Origin: Fictibacillus terranigra
GTDB taxonomy: Bacteria > Bacillota > Bacilli > Bacillales > Fictibacillaceae
DNA: 64,000 nucleotides
NCBI RefSeq assembly: GCF_030412265.1
Contig: NZ_JAUHLN010000004.1
Coordinates: 62,001-126,000, forward strand
Direction of reading: 5' to 3'
Shown piece after piece: positions 16,648-25,644 of the stretch. Each line of letters starts with the position of its first letter. Positions within the stretch are counted from its first letter, which is position 1. Below the pieces are notes generated by a model that ran no database searches, was not told where the DNA came from, and saw only the letters and a program-made list of their open reading frames with translations. Both the position numbers and the translations under genes were made by a program.

Positions 16648-17660
16648 ATGAGAGGAACCATTGAACTTCAGCGCGAATTTTTTAAAGAAAGCAAAAAAGT
16701 AATCTATCGAGATCATGAATTTACAGCAAGCCTATTCCGCTATCCGTCAGGGGTGGAGGCGATTGAGCTTACCAACTCACGGGGGCGAATGGTTGTGCTG
16801 CCGTATATGGGACAGATCATCTGGGATCTTGAGTTTGACGGTACAGATCTGAAGATGAAGAACATGTTCTCACAGCCGAAAAAGGTCAATGCGATCGTGG
16901 ATACATACGGTTGCTTTGCGTTTCACTCCGGCTTGATCGCCAATGTTGTCCTGGACCTGACGATGACCATGAACTGCACGGTGAAATGGCGTGTGCCGAG
17001 ATGGACCGGGCATGGCTGGAAATCAGTGAAGAAGGAATCAGTGTTTGCGGGGAAACGGAGTATGTGAAAGGTTTCGGACATCACTATTTATCGTCTCCGA
17101 GTGTTAAAATGATGAAGGAAAACTCATTCATTGAGATGAATATGAAGGTGAAGAACCTGTCATGGTCCGGCATGCCGCTTCAATACATGTGCCACACGAA
17201 TTATGCGTATGTGGATGGTGCAGAGATGAAGCAGAACATGCCGGACGATTGCTTAGTGCTTCGGGAATCGATTCCAGCCCACGTGAAGCCGACCGAACAA
17301 TGGCTGGCGTACAATAAAAAGCTGTTGAGCGGGGAAGAAACGCTGAACGTGCTGAACAAGCCGGAGATGTATGACCCGGAGATTGTCTTTTTTGCGGATA
17401 AGCTGGATGCCTACGATGAGGAAGCAGAATTTGAGATGACGTCACCGGATGGCACGTCATTTTTCACGAAGTTCTCAACTGCGGAATTGAACCATGCGAC
17501 ACGCTGGCTTTTGCATAACAGCGACCAGCAGGTAGGCGCATTCGTCCTGCCTGCGACATGCCGGCCGGAAGGATTTTTGGCCGCAGAAAAAGCAGGAACA
17601 TTGATCACGTTAGGTGCCGGGGAAGAGCGTTCCTTTACGGTCGTGACCGGGAAGAAATAA
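16648..17660 (+). pseudogene. DUF4432 (aldose-epimerase-like) protein, frameshifted
   Basis: The first frame, from ATG 16648 (10 nt after GGAAAGG), encodes a beta-rich galactose-mutarotase-like N-terminus up to FAFHSGLIAN. A one-base deletion at about 16944 then shifts the frame. The second frame continues the same protein (PGPDDDHELHGEMACAEMD to GAGEERSFTV) to 17660. Restoring one G would give a complete protein of about 337 residues. DUF4432 members sit in sugar operons and probably act on sugar anomers. Either a recent inactivation or a sequencing error. Confidence 0.75.
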
Positions 17661-17672
17661 GGAGGAAGAAAC

Positions 17673-18593
17673 ATGGATATTGCAGTGATCGGATCCAACA
17701 TGGTTGATCTCATTTCATACATTGATAAGATTCCAAAAGAAGGAGAAACACTTGAAGCGCCGGACTTTGAAATCGGATGCGGCGGAAAAGGAGCGAACCA
17801 GGCAGTAGCGGCAGCGAAACTTGGCTCCAACGTCATGATGGTTACGAAAGTCGGAGATGATTTGTTTGCCGACAACACGATCAACAACCTGGAGAAGTAC
17901 CGCATTGATACGGAATTTACCGTCAAGGTGCCTGGCACCTTAAGCGGGGTTGCGCCGATTTTTGTGGATCCTGAGTCCAAGAACCGCATCCTGATCATTA
18001 AGGGAGCGAACCAGCATCTTGCACCAAAGGATGTGGATGGAGCGGCAGAAAAGCTGAAGCAGTGCTCACTTATCGTCCTGCAGCTGGAGGTTCCGCTTCC
18101 TACCGTATACCGTGCCATTGAGTTCGGAAACGAGCATGGCATTCCGGTGATTTTAAATCCGGCACCGGCCTCAAAGGAACTGGATTTTGAGTATGTTTGC
18201 AAAAGCGACTTTTTCATTCCGAACGAAAGCGAACTGGAAATCTTAACAGATATGCCGGTGGACACCGACGACCAGGTTCGAGTGGCTGCCATGACCTTGA
18301 TCGAACGGGGCGTGAAAAACGTGATCGTAACGATGGGAAGCCGGGGAGTGATGTGGGTGACAAAGGATGATGTTCAAACGGTCGCTTCACATAAAGTGGA
18401 TGCAATAAACACAACGGGTGCCGGCGATGCGTTCATCGGCTGCTTCTCTCATTATTTTGTTCAGAGCGGTGATGTGCTGGAGGCGATGAAAAAAGCGACG
18501 GCGTTTGCGGCATTAAGTGTGATGAAGCGCGGGACTCAGACTTCATATCCTGGTTTGGAAGAAGTAGAAGAGTTTTTAAAAGAGAGAGTTTAA
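17673..18593 (+). CDS. rbsK: Ribokinase, PfkB family (306 aa)
   Basis: Phosphorylates ribose or a related sugar at the expense of ATP. The PfkB signature 1 (GCGGKGANQAVAAAKLG, from about residue 35) and signature 2 with the catalytic aspartate (NTTGAGDAFIGC) are intact, with the usual NPAPA and PNESE stretches. It lies 12 nt downstream of the DUF4432 gene with GGAGGAAG before the ATG. This is the only undamaged gene of the sugar cluster. The true substrate could be another pentose or ketose given the FucP/DUF4432 neighbours. Confidence 0.82.
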   Translation: MDIAVIGSNMVDLISYIDKIPKEGETLEAPDFEIGCGGKGANQAVAAAKLGSNVMMVTKVGDDLFADNTINNLEKYRIDTEFTVKVPGTLSGVAPIFVDPESKNRILIIKGANQHLAPKDVDGAAEKLKQCSLIVLQLEVPLPTVYRAIEFGNEHGIPVILNPAPASKELDFEYVCKSDFFIPNESELEILTDMPVDTDDQVRVAAMTLIERGVKNVIVTMGSRGVMWVTKDDVQTVASHKVDAINTTGAGDAFIGCFSHYFVQSGDVLEAMKKATAFAALSVMKRGTQTSYPGLEEVEEFLKERV

Positions 18594-18624
18594 ATCTTCG
18601 GACTAGTTGACTGGTATAATAAAT

Positions 18625-18656
18625 GAGAAGGCGGGTGTAATCACTCGTCTTTTTAT
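18625..18656 (+). terminator. Terminator after ribokinase
   Basis: GGCGGGTG pairs with CACTCGTC (including G-U pairs) around TAAT, then a T-rich run. Confidence 0.6.
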
Positions 18657-18736
18657 TTTGGCTGTTTTAATAGATCGTTGCTTTGGATCAATCTTATTAA
18701 CAATGGCGGCAGCCTGGAGGAAAGCAAGGGTCTAAT

Positions 18737-18853
18737 ATGGCAACCGTGCCAGGTTCCAATGTCATACCATTTCGGACAAGTGAAAAAACAGGCCGAAATG
18801 AGCCTTGCCCGTGCGGAAGCGGGAAAAAGTATAAGAAGTGCTGCGGGAAATGA
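18737..18853 (+). CDS. 38-aa SEC-C zinc-motif peptide or gene relic
   Basis: A short ORF whose C-terminus is a perfect SEC-C motif ([20 protein letters not shown]), the zinc-binding tail found at the end of SecA and many other proteins. Only 18 residues precede it, and there is no clear ribosome site, so it is more likely the tail of a lost gene than a working peptide. It sits between the intact ribokinase and a second ribokinase tail. Confidence 0.4.
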   Translation: MATVPGSNVIPFRTSEKTGRNEPCPCGSGKKYKKCCGK

Positions 18854-18871
18854 CATTAACAGATTCATACA

Positions 18872-18940
18872 AAGCGCGGTACTCAAACTTCCTATCCAAG
18901 TGTGGAGGAAGTAGATGCGTTCTTTCAAACGATCGTTTAA
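18872..18940 (+). pseudogene. Relic 3' end of a second ribokinase gene
   Basis: In frame it reads KRGTQTSYPSVEEVDAFFQTIV and stop, aligning with the C-terminus of the intact ribokinase (KRGTQTSYPGLEEVEEF...). Homology begins abruptly at 18872. It is followed by a good terminator, presumably that of the lost gene. Confidence 0.65.
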
Positions 18941-18947
18941 TAAGCAG

Positions 18948-18998
18948 AAAAACCCTGTCAGCAGCAAACAAAAGGCTGTGTGACAGGGTTTTTCTTTT
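18948..18998 (+). terminator. Terminator
   Basis: AAAAACCCTGTCA pairs perfectly with TGACAGGGTTTTT around a 20-nt loop. It can serve both the ribokinase relic and the convergent MFS gene. Confidence 0.8.
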
Positions 18999-19012
18999 AG
19001 AAATATTGGAAA

Positions 19013-20317
19013 TTATTTCGGTTCCGTTAACGGACGATCCGGCTTAACAGCAAACCACAAAACAACAGCAGCAAGGATCGGCATGATCGAAATGATGAGT
19101 GTATTTTCCCAGCCGACCGTCTGGGCAAGCCATCCACAGAGCAGAGGGGATAAAAATGCGCCAATGTTGCCCCAGAGGTTCATCCAGCCTGAAACGGAAC
19201 CGGAGAATTCATTCCCGAGGTCAACAGCTGCAGCCCATGAAGCCACTACCGGAAACCCAAGGGAACCAAGGGAGATGGTTAACCAGAGGACATTCATCCA
19301 AGGGGTAGTCGCATAGGCAGCCAGGTACATGGATATCGAAAAGACAATCAGTCCCCCTATGGCTAAAGCACCGCGGGCGATGAGCTTCGACTTGCCAATT
19401 TTAACAAGATAATCTGATATGGCACCGCCCGTCATAACGGTTACAAAGATACAGAGCCAAGGAAGGCTAGCTGCGAAGCCCATACTGGCCAAAGAAAAGT
19501 CTCTCGCTTCTTGAAGGTAAGTAGGAAGCCATACTAAAAAGAAGGTAACGATATAAAGGACCACAAAGTATTGTAAACCGAGTGCCCAAAAACGGCCATT
19601 CTTTAAAAAGGCTCTCCAAGGAGCAATCTCTTTCTTCTCTTCTTGTACCGTTCGATTTTCAAGAATGTATTGAGTTTCTTCTTTACTGATAAAGGGATGA
19701 TCTTCTGGTTTATTTCTCCCGAGCCAGTACCATAAAAAGGCCACGACTACTCCTAGAAAGCCAAAAATATAAAAAACAGCCTCCCATCCCCATTGTTGAA
19801 AGATAGCTACGGTCAGAACCGGAGCAATAACCGGTCCGAAGTAGGAACCAGCCAATAATGCACTGGAAGCACGTCCTTTTTCCTGTTTGGGAAACCAATA
19901 CGTATTAAACACGGCATTTCCCGGATACATTGGTCCTTCTCCAACACCAAAAAGAAAACGAACAGCGGCTAGTAGACCGTGTGATTTTACAATGGCCGTC
20001 AACCCAGTAAAGATGGACCACCAGACTAACGCAAAAAACACAATCTTTCTGGCTCCGAAGCGTTCAGCCAGCATTCCCGCTGGAATTTGTGATAAAGCAT
20101 AGCCTAATGAAAAAAAGGAAGCAAGCAGCCCAAACTGTACCTTTGTCATATTTAAATCGTCCATCATAGGCTTCGCAATGACCGCGATGTTGGAACGGTC
20201 CATATAGGCGATCAAACCAATAACAAAGAATAATAAAGCGAGCCACCAGCGTACTCGTGAACGGGGTTTTGTGTTACCGCTGAATTCCATTTCTTGTTTG
20301 CTTATGGGTTGCTCCAT
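19013..20317 (-). CDS. MFS transporter, anion:cation symporter family (434 aa)
   Basis: A twelve-helix major facilitator with the family's YMDRSNIAVIAKPM helix 1, the GYALSQIPAGMLAERFGARK loop and the RFLFGVGEGPMYPGN motif of the ACS family (GudP/ExuT-type importers of organic anions). GAGGAGGT lies 8-9 nt before the ATG. It is the last gene of a minus-strand operon after a nitrilase and a DUF2848 protein, so it probably imports the carboxylate or amide those enzymes degrade. Substrate not known. Confidence 0.8.
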   Translation of the reverse strand: MEQPISKQEMEFSGNTKPRSRVRWWLALLFFVIGLIAYMDRSNIAVIAKPMMDDLNMTKVQFGLLASFFSLGYALSQIPAGMLAERFGARKIVFFALVWWSIFTGLTAIVKSHGLLAAVRFLFGVGEGPMYPGNAVFNTYWFPKQEKGRASSALLAGSYFGPVIAPVLTVAIFQQWGWEAVFYIFGFLGVVVAFLWYWLGRNKPEDHPFISKEETQYILENRTVQEEKKEIAPWRAFLKNGRFWALGLQYFVVLYIVTFFLVWLPTYLQEARDFSLASMGFAASLPWLCIFVTVMTGGAISDYLVKIGKSKLIARGALAIGGLIVFSISMYLAAYATTPWMNVLWLTISLGSLGFPVVASWAAAVDLGNEFSGSVSGWMNLWGNIGAFLSPLLCGWLAQTVGWENTLIISIMPILAAVVLWFAVKPDRPLTEPK

Positions 20318-20332
20318 TTTTCAGTGACCTCC

Positions 20333-21115
20333 TCAAATTTTATACAATTCCGGTCTTCTATCCTTCAGCACCGGCATCCTCTCACGGACGGAGGAAACGG
20401 AGTCAAGGTCAATTGTGGCATAGAGAATGGTTGGTTCTGAACCTGCTTCCGCAATAATCTCTCCCAATGGGCTGATGATCATAGAATGTCCATTGAAAAC
20501 ATCATTTTCGTTTCGGCCGGCTGCATTGGCTCCAATCACAAAGAATTGGTTTTCAATCGCTCTTGCGCGAAGGAGTATTCTCCAGTGTTCTTCACGCTGG
20601 ATCGGCCATTGCGCCGGAACGAAAAGAACCGATGCATTTTCAGCCGCGTAATGGCGCATGAGCTCAGGGAAACGAATATCATAACAAATCACTGTACTGG
20701 CCCGATGGTTACCCAAATCAAACAACGGAGAATCAAGACCGCCTTTTAAATACTGGTCTTCCTTCATAAGGCCAATTAAATGCATCTTGCTGTATGTATT
20801 AATGAGCTCTCCTGATGGGTTGTAGCTCAGGCTTGTGTTGTAAACACCGTCTCCCCGATCGGCTGTGAACGAACCGCCAATCAGCCAAATTTGGTGCTGT
20901 TTTGCTTTTCTTAATAAAAAGAGGCTTGTTTCTCCATCAATGGGTTCACTGTGTTTGCTTAAATGCTTAAAATCATAACCGCTTAACCACATCTCCGGCA
21001 GGACAACAATCTCTGCTCCGTTAGAAACGGCTTCATCAATCTTTTGCTCGGCATTCAACAAGTTGCTTTCGCGATCCCCCTGAAGCACATTTAACTGGCA
21101 TACCGCTACTTTCAT
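20333..21115 (-). CDS. Nitrilase-superfamily amidohydrolase (260 aa)
   Basis: A carbon-nitrogen hydrolase with the full catalytic triad: Glu41 (VVLPEMW), Lys110 (SKMHLIG) and Cys144 (VICYDIRFPE). The size and CYDIRFPE motif fit the omega-amidase-like branch. ATG 21115 follows AAAGGAGG and overlaps the upstream stop as ATGA; the longer start at 21142 has no ribosome site. It is cotranscribed between DUF2848 and the MFS gene. It probably removes ammonia from an amide imported by the transporter. Confidence 0.82.
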   Translation of the reverse strand: MKVAVCQLNVLQGDRESNLLNAEQKIDEAVSNGAEIVVLPEMWLSGYDFKHLSKHSEPIDGETSLFLLRKAKQHQIWLIGGSFTADRGDGVYNTSLSYNPSGELINTYSKMHLIGLMKEDQYLKGGLDSPLFDLGNHRASTVICYDIRFPELMRHYAAENASVLFVPAQWPIQREEHWRILLRARAIENQFFVIGANAAGRNENDVFNGHSMIISPLGEIIAEAGSEPTILYATIDLDSVSSVRERMPVLKDRRPELYKI

Positions 21116-21816
21116 TTCACTGCCTCCTTTGGTAATAGACAATCTGAGTTCTCAACAGGTACAACTTTATATTCCAGTTCGATCTCTCTTTTCAAGACAG
21201 GATCAGTTAACGTCATCCGGTAGGCGTCCGCATATTTAAATTTTCCGCCTTTGATGGGTACGGTTCCGCAGAATAGGATTGTCCCTTCCTGGTCGATACG
21301 GTCTCTTTCTGAAGCAAACTTTAAGATGTCAGTAACAGGGAGGACAGAAGAGATGCTGCCATCCTGATAGATCACCCATTCATTTTCCGTGAAAATTTCA
21401 CATTTCAGCTTCAGTTCATCCCAATGAGGAAGCAGTTCTTCCAGAGGCCATACGGTTTTACCAATTGGTTTTGGACATACTTGTTTGGCGTATGGAATGC
21501 TTATCGCTTCAAGTAAGCGGTCCGTATGATCTGATCCTACGGTCACATAATTACCTTGTGGTGTAATGACCAGAACGAATTCGACTTCTCCGGAAGTTTT
21601 TTCACCTAAAAGCTGAATCTGATCTTCCTGGGTTACAAGAAGATTACTGACAGGGTAGACCATAGGGATTTCTGGGGGAGCGGGAATTCCTTCATTTGCC
21701 AGCTCGTCAATATGATGCTGAACCGATTCCTGGTTTCTGCCGGAATACCCAATGCATACACTTTGCTTTATCTCGATGGTTACATCCTCAGAGTTATCTA
21801 CAGAAAATCTCATCAT
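21112..21816 (-). CDS. DUF2848 family protein (234 aa)
   Basis: Matches DUF2848, a family resembling fumarylacetoacetate hydrolases, with the signature GSDHTDRLLEAISIPYAKQVCPKP around residues 94-117. It overlaps gntR at its 5' end and the nitrilase at its 3' end by ATGA, so translation is coupled throughout. GAGGAGG precedes the start. A role in breaking down a small carboxylate is inferred from the operon; the reaction is not established. Confidence 0.78.
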   Translation of the reverse strand: MMRFSVDNSEDVTIEIKQSVCIGYSGRNQESVQHHIDELANEGIPAPPEIPMVYPVSNLLVTQEDQIQLLGEKTSGEVEFVLVITPQGNYVTVGSDHTDRLLEAISIPYAKQVCPKPIGKTVWPLEELLPHWDELKLKCEIFTENEWVIYQDGSISSVLPVTDILKFASERDRIDQEGTILFCGTVPIKGGKFKYADAYRMTLTDPVLKREIELEYKVVPVENSDCLLPKEAVK

Positions 21817-22466
21817 TCATCCTCCTCGTTTATTTCTTCCAGTGCTGATTTTGTTTTCTCAAGGTGAATCCTCATGGCATCCACCGCATCACCGTTTTTT
21901 AACCCCTCAACTATTTTTTTATGTTCGTCAATTACTTCTTCACAACGGTTTTCACGGTGAATAACCTGGACTCCAATTCTGCGGAACAGATCGGATATTT
22001 GTTCCGAAATACTAATCAGCCTTTTGTTTTCTGCAAGGTCATATAACGTTTTATGAAACTCCCGGTCGAGGATAATGAATTGATCTTCATTGCCCTGACT
22101 CATTTCTCGTTCCATTAAAAAAATAATGTTCTCTAACTCTTCTAAACTCTTGTCGCTGATAGAAGAGCTGATTTTTTTTACAATATGTAGTTCCACAAGC
22201 ATTCTAAGCTCAAAAACATCCTCAATATCTTTTTTTGTAACAGGGCTGACAAATGTCCCCTTATAAGGGATGGATACGAGCCATCCTTCTGTTTCAAGGG
22301 ATTGAACGGCTTCTCTAAAAGGGGTTCTGCTAATATTGAACTCTTCTAAAGCTCTTTTTTCTGTAATCACCTCGTTTTTTTTGAAAAGCCCGTTGATAAT
22401 CGCTTCTTTCAGAATGTTGTAAGCTTGCACTTTTAATGGGTTAGCATGGAACGATCGACTTTTCAT
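21813..22466 (-). CDS. GntR/FadR-family transcriptional regulator (217 aa)
   Basis: An N-terminal winged HTH (ITEKRALEEFNISRTPFREAVQSLETEGW) is followed by an FCD ligand-binding domain with the metal-site histidines (VELHIVKK, REFHKTLYD, DEHKKIVEGL). It is the first gene of the operon with DUF2848, nitrilase and MFS, and presumably responds to the pathway's substrate. An AT-rich tandem repeat directly upstream (22482-22505) is a candidate operator and promoter. FCD members are usually repressors released by an organic acid. Confidence 0.83.
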   Translation of the reverse strand: MKSRSFHANPLKVQAYNILKEAIINGLFKKNEVITEKRALEEFNISRTPFREAVQSLETEGWLVSIPYKGTFVSPVTKKDIEDVFELRMLVELHIVKKISSSISDKSLEELENIIFLMEREMSQGNEDQFIILDREFHKTLYDLAENKRLISISEQISDLFRRIGVQVIHRENRCEEVIDEHKKIVEGLKNGDAVDAMRIHLEKTKSALEEINEEDE

Positions 22467-22481
22467 TACTTAGCACCTCAG

Positions 22482-22505
22482 ATATATAATATATAATATA
22501 TAATA
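22482..22505 (-). repeat. Three tandem 7-bp ATATATA units upstream of gntR
   Basis: Three consecutive copies of ATATATA lie 16 bp upstream of the gntR start. They contain possible -10 sequences and near-palindromic TATAT arms, so may form the promoter and autoregulatory site. Confidence 0.4.
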
Positions 22506-22553
22506 CAGATTATTCAGATAATAGCAAGAGCATTGTTGTTTTTGCCGTAAATA

Positions 22554-22600
22554 AAACAAAGAAGCAGGTCCATGCTGGTTCCTGCTTCTTTGTTTATTTT
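22554..22600. terminator. Strong hairpin in a divergent intergenic region
   Basis: AAACAAAGAAGCAGG pairs perfectly with CCTGCTTCTTTGTTT. It has terminator shape in both directions, yet both flanking genes point away from it. Confidence 0.7.
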
Positions 22601-22741
22601 CTTTAGTAAACCTTACATGCAAATATTTGGGTGATTCCATAGAATATGATTCTGCTAATTGAATTTATTTCCATGTCCGTTATACTAATTAATAGGTAAG
22701 TGGTGAAAGCGCAGTCATATTTAGAAAAATAGGAGGGTATC

Positions 22742-23137
22742 ATGGGAAGATTAGTTCATTTTGAAGTTCATGCAGATGACATGGAACGTGCAAAGAAGTT
22801 TTATGGAGAGGTATTCGGATGGTCATTCGAAGATTGGAGTGAATATGCAGGAATGCCTTACTTTGGAGCAGTGACGGGCAATGCGAATGAACCAGGAATC
22901 AACGGTGCTTTGATGCAGCGGCAAAGTGCTCCGCCGGAGCCAAACCAGCCTTTAAATGGATTTGCCTGTACCATGGGAGTGGAAAATTACGATTCTACTG
23001 AAGCTAAAATTTTGGAGAATGGCGGCAAGGTAGCCATGCCGAAATATGCCCTGCCAGGAATGGCGTGGCAAGGTTACTATATTGATACGGAAGGGAATAT
23101 ATTCGGAATTCATCAACCCGATGAGAACGCAAAATAG
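22742..23137 (+). CDS. VOC (glyoxalase/bleomycin resistance) family protein (131 aa)
   Basis: Two beta-alpha-beta-beta-beta modules typical of the vicinal oxygen chelate fold: HFEVHADDMERAKKFYGEVFGW at the N-terminus, and YYIDTEGNIFGIHQPD at the C-terminus. Potential metal ligands are present at the first-strand His and the late Glu. GGAGGG precedes the ATG. It resembles CFP-30B-like proteins widespread in soil bacilli. Substrate unknown. Confidence 0.75.
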   Translation: MGRLVHFEVHADDMERAKKFYGEVFGWSFEDWSEYAGMPYFGAVTGNANEPGINGALMQRQSAPPEPNQPLNGFACTMGVENYDSTEAKILENGGKVAMPKYALPGMAWQGYYIDTEGNIFGIHQPDENAK

Positions 23138-23174
23138 AATCTATGATCATTAGATTAATAAGGTCGGTCAAATC

Positions 23175-23523
23175 ATGTTATATGTAAATGACCAAGATGC
23201 GGCAGTGGAATTTTGGAGAGAACAACTACAATTTACCGTAATTTCTGATGAAGATCACGGCCAAGGAATGAGATGGATTGAAATGGCGCCGACAAAGGGA
23301 ACAGAAACAAGCATCATTCTGCAAAATAAGGAATTCGTTGCTAAAATGTCACCTGGGTTAAATCTTGGTACTCCTTCTTTGATGTTTTTCACAGAAAATC
23401 TCGATAAATTACATGATGAACTATCAAGAAATTGTAACTATTCCTTCGGGCAGAGTATTTAACTTTGCAGATAATGAAGAAAATTACTTTGCCGTCCTGG
23501 AAAAAAGTAAACAGCCACAATAA
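23175..23523 (+). pseudogene. Second VOC-family gene, internally deleted and frameshifted
   Basis: The first frame gives a VOC N-terminal module (MLYVNDQDAAVEFWREQLQF...GMRWIEMAP) up to LDKLHDELS. Another frame then supplies the C-terminus (EIVTIPSGRVFNFADNEENYF) ending at 23521-23523. Several residues between the two parts are missing. No ribosome site precedes the ATG, and a further frameshift near the start is likely. Confidence 0.65.
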
Positions 23524-23682
23524 ATAAACATATAGAAGATGCTGCTCAGATGGAATTGGTATTGAAGGAGTTCATTGGATTGAGCTCCTTTTTGTCGTTG
23601 TTCCAAAAAAACCGTTGTTCATTCTATTAAATATATGGCTAAACTATATTTATAGTAAAACAGCAAAATGGGGGTGTTCGTA

Positions 23683-24756
23683 TTGAGACGGCTGATCTTC
23701 ACACTAATTTCGATCGTCTTTATTTTTGGATGTTCACCGGAAAATAAAAACACATCCGAAAAGAACGGTAAGGATGCAAAAGAAGTGGCGGCAAGACAAG
23801 CTGAGGTAATCTCAACAGATTTAGAAATCCCATGGAATATTAACAAACATGATCATACCTTTTATATGAGTCAACGGCCAGGCTATATCATTCGAGTTAA
23901 TGGGGAGAACGGTTCGAAAACGGTTCAGAATGTAGAAGCTGTGAAGAATGTCCTGCATGAAGGCGAGGGGGGATTATTAGGTTTTATCCTTGCACCTGAC
24001 TTTGATACTTCTCAAGAGGCGTTTGCCTACCATACCTACAAACAGGATGGTACTGTTTTTAACCGCATCATCGTTCTTAAACTTAACGGCAACAAATGGA
24101 CGGAAAGAAGGATCATCCTGGAGAGGATCCCGGGAGGAACCATACACAATGGCGGACGAATTAAAATTGGACCCGATGGAAGGTTGTATGCTGCTGCAGG
24201 TGATGCAGGGAATCCAGAAAATGCTCAAAACACGAAAAGTCTGGCAGGGAAAATCTTGCGAATGGGGTTAGATGGTACTGTGCCGAACGATAACCCATTT
24301 CAAAATTCTTATGTGTATTCCTATGGGCACCGAAATCCACAAGGGTTAGCCTGGGATCATAACGGAAAACTGTATAGCTCTGAGCATGGCCAAACGGCTC
24401 ATGATGAAATTAACTTGATTGAACCCGGAAAGAACTATGGATGGCCGGTCATTGAGGGCAATCAGCAGGCTCCGAATATGGTCTCTCCTTTATTTCAATC
24501 AGGGGATGAGACGTGGGCTCCATCAGGTATTGCGATTAAAAACAATAAAATGTATGTTGCCAATTTACGTGGTGAAAGTATTCTCGTGGTTGATTTGACT
24601 TACAAAACCGTAGATACTTTTTTTAAAAACGCAGGGAGAATGCGGGATGTGCTGATTGAAGATCGTTCCATATACTCGATTACGAATAATCGTGACGGGA
24701 GAGGCAATCCGCGAGAAGGCGATGATAAATTAATCAAACTTCCTTTAGAGAATTGA
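23683..24756 (+). CDS. PQQ-dependent sugar dehydrogenase-like lipoprotein (357 aa)
   Basis: A secreted six-bladed beta-propeller of the soluble glucose/sorbosone dehydrogenase family. A lipoprotein signal peptide ends in FIFGC (lipobox). The propeller shows HEGEGGLLGFILAPDF, NGGRIKIGPDGRLYAAAGD, YGHRNPQGLAWD and EHGQTAHDEIN, including residues that bind PQQ and calcium in the family. TTG 23683 lies 6 nt after GGGGGTG, better than ATG 23668. B. subtilis YliI is the nearest kind I recognise. These hosts do not usually make PQQ, so the natural cofactor and role are open. Confidence 0.8.
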   Translation: MRRLIFTLISIVFIFGCSPENKNTSEKNGKDAKEVAARQAEVISTDLEIPWNINKHDHTFYMSQRPGYIIRVNGENGSKTVQNVEAVKNVLHEGEGGLLGFILAPDFDTSQEAFAYHTYKQDGTVFNRIIVLKLNGNKWTERRIILERIPGGTIHNGGRIKIGPDGRLYAAAGDAGNPENAQNTKSLAGKILRMGLDGTVPNDNPFQNSYVYSYGHRNPQGLAWDHNGKLYSSEHGQTAHDEINLIEPGKNYGWPVIEGNQQAPNMVSPLFQSGDETWAPSGIAIKNNKMYVANLRGESILVVDLTYKTVDTFFKNAGRMRDVLIEDRSIYSITNNRDGRGNPREGDDKLIKLPLEN

Positions 24757-24829
24757 ACACACCCGCCTTTCGAATTTTTTTAGCAAAAACTTTTATGCCA
24801 CATAGGATATAAAGAATTTTCAAAAGTGG

Positions 24830-25294
24830 GTGAAGGTGTTGAATCATTATTTATATAGACAGGATTGGACCGCTGTTTTGCAGCTTTTAAATCAAAGCTT
24901 ACATGCCGAAGAAATGGTTTGTTCAATGAGTACACAACTATTTCACATCCCGGCAGCCGCAAATATAAAAGGAAATGCAGAAATGCATAATCATCTTGTT
25001 CCAGCTTCTTATCATCGAGTGACAGCAGCAGGAAGTGCACTGCGTTTACGGAATGGTGAAACTCACGCATCGATTATTCAAACTCTGACTTCATGTGTAA
25101 ATAATGCACTAAGACAAGATCAGGAAGTAATGAAAGGGTTACGTATCATGAGGGACAATGCCCCTAATCCGTTTAGATCCACTATAGAAATCGTCATCAG
25201 ATGGCAGCAGCAAGCAGAACAAAGTTTAACCTCAGCTAAACAGCTTTTAACACAAATGGTATTTGAAACGCAAGATCAATATCAAAGTCAATAA
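24830..25294 (+). CDS. Uncharacterised 154-aa protein
   Basis: An open frame with a helical, glutamine-rich C-terminus and no membrane segment. It is followed by a terminator. The start is uncertain: GTG 24830, GTG 24836 and TTG 24839 all lie within a GGGTGAAGGTG stretch that could serve as ribosome site. I do not recognise a family. Coding is supported by its length, sensible composition and the downstream terminator. Confidence 0.5.
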   Translation: MKVLNHYLYRQDWTAVLQLLNQSLHAEEMVCSMSTQLFHIPAAANIKGNAEMHNHLVPASYHRVTAAGSALRLRNGETHASIIQTLTSCVNNALRQDQEVMKGLRIMRDNAPNPFRSTIEIVIRWQQQAEQSLTSAKQLLTQMVFETQDQYQSQ

Positions 25295-25322
25295 ACAGAA
25301 ATGTTTAATATAAATTGCTATG

Positions 25323-25351
25323 GAGTAGAGCTTACCGCTTACTCTTTTTTT
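25323..25351 (+). terminator. Terminator
   Basis: GAGTAGAGC pairs with GCTTACTC (one bulge) and is followed by seven T residues. Confidence 0.6.
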
Positions 25352-25644
25352 GTGTGTGGCTTCATTATAAGACCGTCCCTGAAGATCCCTGTATTCTAAA
25401 CATTTGTTCAGCGGCAAACTGCCTTGTTTGTGCCTTCCATAGGAGTATAGGGGCGCTGGTGTTTTTAAGCTGAATCTTGCAGGATAAACCCATAGCTGTC
25501 CTTGGTGTCAGCCAGGTTTTCCTAAAGGCGAATCCGAAATTATCGATATAAATACCTGCAATTTTAGTTGTGTGGACAAGGAGATTCCTGAATTTTGTAG
25601 AAAAAATCCAATAAGGTATGTTAATCCAGGAAGTAGGGAACGGT
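25352..25644. other. Intergenic stretch before the sensor kinase
   Basis: No gene that I can defend. The minus strand is open for about 100 codons but lacks a ribosome site and resembles no family. AGTAGGGA, just before 25645, is the ribosome site of the kinase. Confidence 0.35.
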
